From NCBI GenBank assembly GCA_937902665.1, contig CALELM010000072.1, positions 1 to 10,007 on the forward strand: 10,007 nt of DNA, written 5' to 3'. The DNA comes from an uncultured Selenomonadaceae bacterium (lineage in GTDB: Bacteria; Bacillota; Negativicutes; Selenomonadales; Selenomonadaceae). Made by a program: the position numbers and the translations under genes. Shown in pieces: positions 5,796 through 10,007 of the stretch (its first letter is position 1; each line of letters opens with the position of its first letter). Under the pieces are notes generated by a model. That model made no database searches. It saw only the letters and a list, made by a program, of their open reading frames with translations, and was not told the DNA's origin.

Positions 5796-7643
5796 ATGAC
5801 TGAGATTGTAGAGGAAAAACTGAAGCTCCTGCCAGAGTCTCCGGGTGTGTACATCATGAAGGATGCCAAGGGGACAATTATTTATGTAGGAAAGGCGATC
5901 GTCTTAAAAAATCGAGTACGGCAGTATTTTCAAAAGAACAAGAATCATGCGCCAAAGGTCTTGGCTATGGTTGCGAGGATTGCTGACTTTGAGATCATTA
6001 TGACAAACTCTGAGGTTGAGGCATTGATTTTGGAGTGCAATCTCATCAAGAAGCATCGTCCGCATTACAATATTAGCTTGAAGGACGATAAAAGTTATCC
6101 GTATGTCAAGGTGACCTTGCAGGAGGAGTACCCTCGTGTTTTGATTACGCGCAGAGTAGTACAGGATGGCGCACGGTATTTTGGCCCCTATACGAATGCA
6201 ACGGCAGTGCATGAAAGCTTGAAATTGCTTCGCAGACTTTTTCCGCTTCGTACTTGCAAGCGTATGGGAAAGTACCCTTGCTTGGAATACCATATCAAGC
6301 GATGCCTTGCCCCTTGCGCAAACCATGTGGAAAAGAGCGTGTACGATGACATGATACGTTCGGTTTGTCTTTTTTTGGAAGGCAGGACGGAGACTGTTGA
6401 GCATGAGCTGGACAATCAAATGAAAAATGCAGCAGAGCAATTTCAATTTGAACTTGCGGCAAGGCTTCGGGATCAGCTTTTTTCTGTACGAAAAATCAAA
6501 GAGAAGCAAAATATCGTGACGGGTTCCGGAGATCAGGATGCTATGGGCATGGCACGTTCAGCGCTTGGTGCCTGTGTTCAGGTCTTTTTTGTTCGAGGCG
6601 GAAAAATGATTGGGCGAGAAAACTTTTTGTTGCAAGGTAGCGAGGAGGAAACAGACGAAGAACTGCTGTCAGCGTTTTTGGAGCAGTACTATCATCGAGC
6701 GACTTTTGTGCCAAGAGAAATTTTATTGCCCATGCAAGTGCCGTCATCTGGATTGCTGGAGGACTGGCTTTCTCAAAAAAAGGGTTCTCACGTCCAGCTC
6801 TTGGTGCCACAGCGTGGAACTAAGCATGACCTTGTGAAAATGGCAGGGGGGAATGCCCAAAAATATCTGGCTGATGAGGCGGCAAAGCTGAAGCATGCCA
6901 CAGAAAAGACGGTAGGTGCGGTTGAGGAGCTTGGCAGGTATCTTGGGTTGAAGAAAATGCCAAACCGCATGGAATGCTTTGATATTTCTCACACGCAAGG
7001 CTCGGAGACGGTTGCTTCGATGGTTGTTTTTGAAGGCGGGCTTCCGAAAAAATCAGATTACCGAAGGTTTAAGATACGAAGCGCAGAAGGAAAGCCGGAT
7101 GATTTTAAATCTATGCGTGAGGTAACGGAACGGCGGTATGGCAAGCTGGAAGAGGAAGAATTGCCAGATTTGATTGTGATTGACGGAGGCATGGGACAAC
7201 TTTCCTCTGCACTTTCTATTATTCGGGGAGCTGGACATAAGAATGTGGCAGTTGTTGGGCTTGCCAAGCAATATGAATTGATTTTTGTAGAGGGTTCCTC
7301 TCAGCCGATTGAGCTTCCAAGAAACAGTCAAGCACTGTACCTGATACAGAGAATTCGTGATGAAGCACATCGTTTTGCTATTACCTATCACAGAAAACTG
7401 CGTGGCAAGCGAAACTTGGTTTCGGTGCTTGACCATATTGTGGGAATTGGACCAAGGCGAAGAAAGGCACTTTGGAATCATTTTGGAAATCTTGCAAAGA
7501 TTAAAGAGGCTTCCGTAGAGGAACTTGCGATGGTTGATGGTATGAATCGGCCATCGGCAGAGGCAGTGCATGACTTTTTCCTTGTGCAGAAGGCGCTTCA
7601 CAAGGGCGGAAAAGATAACATTTCCTTGAAATCCATTGATTAA
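5796..7643 (+). CDS. uvrC: Excinuclease ABC subunit C (UvrC)
   Basis: UvrC makes both incisions around a DNA lesion after UvrA and UvrB have located it. It has 615 residues, the normal length. The GIY-YIG nuclease (about 13-95) for the 3' cut shows GVY (17-19), YVG (30-32), R40, E80 and N92. Four cysteines follow (C154, C162, C170, C174), the pattern reported to hold an iron-sulfur cluster in E. coli UvrC. The UVR helix pair for UvrB binding lies at about 200-235. The RNase H-like nuclease for the 5' cut carries D396 (CFDISH), D463 (VIDGG) and H525 (DEAHRF). Helix-hairpin-helix motifs cover about 545-600. ATG 5796 has GAGG 10 bases upstream; the GTG at 5790 would be only 4 bases away. It is first in a run with the PHP gene. 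Confidence 0.98.
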   Translation: MTEIVEEKLKLLPESPGVYIMKDAKGTIIYVGKAIVLKNRVRQYFQKNKNHAPKVLAMVARIADFEIIMTNSEVEALILECNLIKKHRPHYNISLKDDKSYPYVKVTLQEEYPRVLITRRVVQDGARYFGPYTNATAVHESLKLLRRLFPLRTCKRMGKYPCLEYHIKRCLAPCANHVEKSVYDDMIRSVCLFLEGRTETVEHELDNQMKNAAEQFQFELAARLRDQLFSVRKIKEKQNIVTGSGDQDAMGMARSALGACVQVFFVRGGKMIGRENFLLQGSEEETDEELLSAFLEQYYHRATFVPREILLPMQVPSSGLLEDWLSQKKGSHVQLLVPQRGTKHDLVKMAGGNAQKYLADEAAKLKHATEKTVGAVEELGRYLGLKKMPNRMECFDISHTQGSETVASMVVFEGGLPKKSDYRRFKIRSAEGKPDDFKSMREVTERRYGKLEEEELPDLIVIDGGMGQLSSALSIIRGAGHKNVAVVGLAKQYELIFVEGSSQPIELPRNSQALYLIQRIRDEAHRFAITYHRKLRGKRNLVSVLDHIVGIGPRRRKALWNHFGNLAKIKEASVEELAMVDGMNRPSAEAVHDFFLVQKALHKGGKDNISLKSID

Positions 7644-7661
7644 AGGCTTGGGGTGTTAAAT

Positions 7662-8555
7662 ATGGAAAAGATAGAGAAAAAAATAGATCTGCATGTACAT
7701 TCCACTTGGTCTGATGGGAGCTTTTCGCCATCAGAGCTGGCAGAAGAAGCAAGGCGGAAAGGGCTTTCCGCATTTGCGCTTACGGATCATGAGACGGTTT
7801 ACGGAGATGAAGAGGCAGAAACAGCGGCACGGAAGCTGGGAATTGGTTTTCTGCCAGGCATAGAGCTGTCTATGGCATTTGAGGGACGGAAGCTGCATGT
7901 TATCTGCCTCGGATTTGACAGGGAGCATGAGGCATTTCAGAGGGTGTTTAAGAAGGCACGTGCAATCCGTGAAGCAAGGATTCCGGAAATAATTGCTATG
8001 GTGCAGGAAAAGGGCATCGACATTTCCATGGAAAAGGTGAAGCCCTTCGCATTTGGAAAACCGCTGGATCGCTTTGCTGTGATGCGGTATATGGGTTCTC
8101 TCCATTTGTATGAGAAATTGCAGCCCATTTGGGATAATTACCTGACTCCTGCAGCGGAATCCCTGGGAATCAGCGGCGATGTTGCGGCGGAAGAAGCCTT
8201 GCCAGCCATTCGTGAGGCAGGCGGCATAACCTCACTGGCACATTTCCATAAAAAAATTGGTTTGCATGGCATGGAAAGGGCAGAGCAGGAACAGGCTATT
8301 TGTCGATTGATAGCATTGGGACTTGATGGTATGGAACAGCGTTATCCCAATTATTCGGAGCAGGATGCGGCATTTGCTGATTATATGATTGAAAAATATC
8401 GCATGCTTCCAACAGCAGGAACGGATTTTCATGGAAAAAACCGCTTGGCAGTGGAAATGGGGACTGGCGTGGATGGAAATATGGCGATACCGTATGCATT
8501 TTTCGAGCAAATTGCTGGAAAATGTAAAAAATTTGTTTTGCCACAAGGATTTTAA
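7662..8555 (+). CDS. PHP-domain metal-dependent phosphoesterase (TrpH / RNase AM-like)
   Basis: This 297-residue soluble enzyme is predicted to hydrolyse phosphoesters with a cluster of metal ions. All nine classic PHP ligands can be placed: H11, H13 and D18 (DLHVHSTWSDG), H43 (TDHET), E68 (GIELS), H79 (KLHVICLGFD), H194 (LAHFHK), and D255 with H257 (GTDFHG). An insertion of about 100 residues between H79 and H194 matches the TrpH/YciV type. Characterised members include 3',5'-nucleotide bisphosphate phosphatase and the 5'-to-3' exonuclease RNase AM, so nucleic-acid or nucleotide turnover is the likely job. The true substrate is unknown. GGGGTG lies 6 bases before ATG 7662, which fits better than the in-frame GTG at 7653. 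The gene starts 18 bp after uvrC, so they are probably co-transcribed. Confidence 0.92.
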   Translation: MEKIEKKIDLHVHSTWSDGSFSPSELAEEARRKGLSAFALTDHETVYGDEEAETAARKLGIGFLPGIELSMAFEGRKLHVICLGFDREHEAFQRVFKKARAIREARIPEIIAMVQEKGIDISMEKVKPFAFGKPLDRFAVMRYMGSLHLYEKLQPIWDNYLTPAAESLGISGDVAAEEALPAIREAGGITSLAHFHKKIGLHGMERAEQEQAICRLIALGLDGMEQRYPNYSEQDAAFADYMIEKYRMLPTAGTDFHGKNRLAVEMGTGVDGNMAIPYAFFEQIAGKCKKFVLPQGF

Positions 8556-8613
8556 GAAAAAAGAGCGAATAAGTACTAAGAGAAGTCGATGATTGCTTTT
8601 TGGAGGGGTTGCG

Positions 8614-8775
8614 ATGAAAGCTTGGACTTGTGCAGTTTGTGGCTGGGTTTATGATGAGGAAAAGGGAGATTCGGCTTATGATTTGCCGCCGGGGGTGTCC
8701 TTTGAGGATCTTCCCGAGGATTTTGTTTGTCCATTGTGCGGCGTTGGAAAGGATAGCTTTGAGGAACAAGGCTAG
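8614..8775 (+). CDS. Rubredoxin
   Basis: This 53-residue electron carrier holds one iron atom with four cysteines, C6 and C9 (CAVCG) and C39 and C42 (CPLCG). The aromatic residues W4, W11, Y13 and F49 and the FEDLPEDFVCPLCG stretch (30-43) are typical. Rubredoxins pass single electrons in the cytosol of anaerobes, often to oxygen- or peroxide-scavenging enzymes; no such partner lies in this window. GGAGG (8602-8606) lies 7 bases before ATG 8614, which decides this start over the in-frame TTG at 8593. The middle loop is short, AYDLPPGVSF (21-30), without the usual DPD(N)GI segment. It lies 58 bp after the PHP gene and 79 bp before mdh, and no clear promoter was found on either side. Confidence 0.95.
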   Translation: MKAWTCAVCGWVYDEEKGDSAYDLPPGVSFEDLPEDFVCPLCGVGKDSFEEQG

Positions 8776-8854
8776 AGACCCTATGAAAGGTTTTGTTAAC
8801 GAGCGGTTATGAAATACAGCAGACCGCTTCTATACATAAGGAGGCTATTAAATT

Positions 8855-9823
8855 ATGAAAGTAACAGTTGTTGGTGCAGGTAATGTTGGTGCTACGGTTG
8901 CAAATGTTTTGGCTGTCAAGAACTTTTGCAGCGAGGTTGTCTTGATTGATATCAAGGAAGGCTTTTCCGAAGGAAAGGCTATGGATATCATGCAGACGGC
9001 ACACATGTTGAATTTTGACACGACGGTTATTGGTGCTACGGCAAAGATTGGCGATGAGAATGGCTATGCTCCTACGGCAAATTCCGATGTCATTGTTATT
9101 ACTTCCGGCATGCCGCGTAAGCCAGGCATGACTCGTGAGGAGCTTATTGGCGTAAATGCGAAGATTGTTAAGAGCGTTGTGGATCAGGCACTCAAGTTCT
9201 CTCCAAATGCAATTTTTGTTATTATTTCCAATCCGATGGATGCTATGACGTATCTCACGTTGAAGGATTCAAAGCTGCCGCGCAATCGTGTTATTGGACA
9301 GGGTGGTATGCTTGACAGTAGCCGTTTCCGTTATTTCCTTGCAAAGGCATTGCAGGAGGCTGGATATCCTGCAACTCCAACGGATGTAGATGGAACGGTT
9401 ATTGGTGGTCACAGCGATAAGACTATGGTTCCGCTCGTCAGTCTTGCAACGTATCGTGGTATTCCTGTTACACAGCTTCTTTCTGAGGAGGCTGTCAAGA
9501 GTGCTGTTGAGCAGACGAAGGTTGGCGGTGCAACGCTTACGGGACTGCTTGGTACTTCTGCTTGGTATGCTCCTGGTGCAGCAGCTGCCGCACTCGTTGA
9601 GGCGATTGCCCTTGATGCAAAGAAACTCATTCCTTGCTGTGTATATCTTGACGGCGAGTATGGCGAAAAGGATCTTTGCATTGGTGTTCCTGTGGTTCTC
9701 GGCAAGAACGGCATGGAAAAGATTGTTGAACTCAAGCTGGAAGGCGAGGAGAAGGCTAAGTTTGATGAGAGCGTAGCTGCAGCTCGTAGCACGAATGCTA
9801 AGCTTGGCGATGCATTGAAGTAA
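8855..9823 (+). CDS. mdh: NAD-dependent malate dehydrogenase (LDH-like family)
   Basis: The enzyme interconverts malate and oxaloacetate with NAD(H). In propionate- or succinate-forming anaerobes it usually runs toward malate in the reductive branch. It has 322 residues. The Rossmann loop is GAGNVG (7-12), and D32 at the end of strand 2 favours NAD. Substrate and catalytic residues are R88 and R94 (MPRKPGMTR), N126 (SNPMDA), D154 and R157 (MLDSSRFR), and H186 (GGHSD). Arg at position 88, where lactate dehydrogenases have Gln, marks malate as the substrate. The catalytic loop reads HSDKTMVP, one residue longer than the common HGDxMVP, as in the Bacteroides-like branch that also has GTSAWYAPGAA (233-243). 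AAGGAGG (8838-8844) lies 10 bases before the ATG. Confidence 0.96.
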   Translation: MKVTVVGAGNVGATVANVLAVKNFCSEVVLIDIKEGFSEGKAMDIMQTAHMLNFDTTVIGATAKIGDENGYAPTANSDVIVITSGMPRKPGMTREELIGVNAKIVKSVVDQALKFSPNAIFVIISNPMDAMTYLTLKDSKLPRNRVIGQGGMLDSSRFRYFLAKALQEAGYPATPTDVDGTVIGGHSDKTMVPLVSLATYRGIPVTQLLSEEAVKSAVEQTKVGGATLTGLLGTSAWYAPGAAAAALVEAIALDAKKLIPCCVYLDGEYGEKDLCIGVPVVLGKNGMEKIVELKLEGEEKAKFDESVAAARSTNAKLGDALK

Positions 9824-9835
9824 GAGAGATTTTTG

Positions 9836-9881
9836 TTCTTGACGCACCCCCCTGCACATGCAGGGGGGTGTTTGTCAAGAA
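9836..9881 (+). terminator. Compound stem-loop after mdh, probable terminator
   Basis: The inner arms CACCCCCCTGCA (9845-9856) and TGCAGGGGGGTG (9859-9870) are a perfect 12-base inverted repeat. Outer arms TTCTTGAC (9836-9843) and GTCAAGAA (9874-9881) extend it across an asymmetric internal loop (G against TTT). It starts 12 bases past the mdh stop, the usual place for a terminator, and the GC core is very stable. Only TTT follows the inner stem, so as an intrinsic terminator it is atypical on either strand. Confidence 0.65.
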
Positions 9882-9885
9882 ATGT

Positions 9886-9991
9886 GGAGATATTCCTGTA
9901 ACGAAGCTAAAGATGTCCCCTTCTTCAACAGCTTGCTGTAAGTAGGGGAAACCAAATTTTAACAAGCGGTGAGCATATCTCCCGCTTCGTT
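9886..9991. other. Highly self-complementary non-coding element at the right edge
   Basis: Three structures overlap here. Hairpin 1 (9917-9948) pairs CCCCT with AGGGG, CTT with AAG, and ACAG with CTGT around a CTTG loop. Hairpin 2 (9964-9987) pairs AAGCGG and GAG with CTC and CCGCTT around a CATAT loop, with one bulged T. In addition, GGAGATAT (9886-9893) is complementary to ATATCTCC (9975-9982), and AACGAAGC (9900-9907) to GCTTCGTT (9984-9991). These last two pairings cross each other and compete with hairpin 2. The region could be a structured RNA, the leader of a gene beyond the window, or the palindromic end of an IS200/IS605-type element. No transposase or convincing coding frame is visible. 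Confidence 0.55.
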
Positions 9992-9995
9992 GAAA

Positions 9996-10007
9996 CGCGA
10001 ATTGGAG
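9996..10007 (+). repeat. 12-base terminal direct repeat (copy at 1-12)
   Basis: CGCGAATTGGAG occurs as the very last 12 bases and as the very first 12 bases of the window. The match is exact and flush with both ends. It could be an overlap between the ends of a circularised or looping contig, or two copies of a genuine short repeat. Confidence 0.8.

Noticed and set aside
8802..8828. AGCGGT and ACCGCT arms in the mdh leader as a regulatory hairpin
   Set aside because: A single 6-bp stem with a 15-base loop is unremarkable, and it does not cover the AAGGAGG site. No -35/-10 pair could be placed with confidence here either.
8855..9823. Lactate dehydrogenase as identity of the last gene
   Set aside because: The substrate-specificity position is Arg88 in MPRKPGMTR, as in malate dehydrogenases; lactate dehydrogenases have Gln there.
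9882..9941. 19-codon plus-strand frame (MWRYSCNEAKDV...) in the right-hand intergenic region
   Set aside because: There is no convincing ribosome binding site, and the frame overlaps the complementary arms of the structured element.
9798..10007. Open minus-strand frame of 70 codons running in from the right edge and overlapping the end of mdh
   Set aside because: It would have to read straight through the two-tier inverted repeat and into mdh antisense. Codon use includes several codons rare in the neighbouring genes, and no family is recognisable. A frame this short stays open by chance often enough.
9925..10007. Minus-strand frame with a VSTKRE stretch, reminiscent of the C-terminal tails of some TnpB proteins
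   Set aside because: Only about 26 codons are visible, with no zinc-ribbon or catalytic motif. The resemblance is too weak to call a transposon gene.

Overview
The window looks like chromosome from an anaerobic, low-to-mid-GC Firmicute. My best guess is class Negativicutes (Selenomonas-like). That guess is inferred from the gene order ispE-regulator-glmU-prs, strong AGGAGG-type ribosome binding sites, a rubredoxin, and a malate dehydrogenase of the GTSAWYAPG type; no marker gene fixes it. There are eight complete protein genes, one on the minus strand and seven on the plus strand. I see no rRNA, tRNA, CRISPR array or transposase gene.

Left (61-1503): a minus-strand gene encodes a shortened P1B-type ATPase relative in which the phosphorylated Asp of DKTGT and other catalytic motif residues are replaced. 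It is read away from ispE from a divergent promoter pair whose -35 boxes are only 7 bp apart.

Centre-left (1504-5710): ispE (isoprenoid precursor kinase), a GntR/FCD regulator, glmU (UDP-GlcNAc synthesis) and prs (PRPP synthesis). This matches the B. subtilis ispE-purR-yabJ-spoVG-glmU-prs order, but a GntR/FCD protein sits where purR would be, and yabJ and spoVG are missing. The first three genes look like one operon. prs has its own extended -10 promoter and ends at a textbook intrinsic terminator.

Centre-right (5732-8775): a new promoter drives uvrC (excision nuclease), followed 18 bp later by a PHP-domain metallophosphoesterase and then a small rubredoxin.

Right (8855-10007): malate dehydrogenase, then a long compound stem-loop that probably ends transcription, then about 125 bp of highly self-complementary non-coding DNA up to the edge. 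The first and last 12 bases of the window are identical, which may reflect a contig overlap or a genuine repeat.

The strongest candidates for something undescribed are the catalytically dead half P-type ATPase and the structured element at the right edge. The remaining genes are ordinary housekeeping genes.
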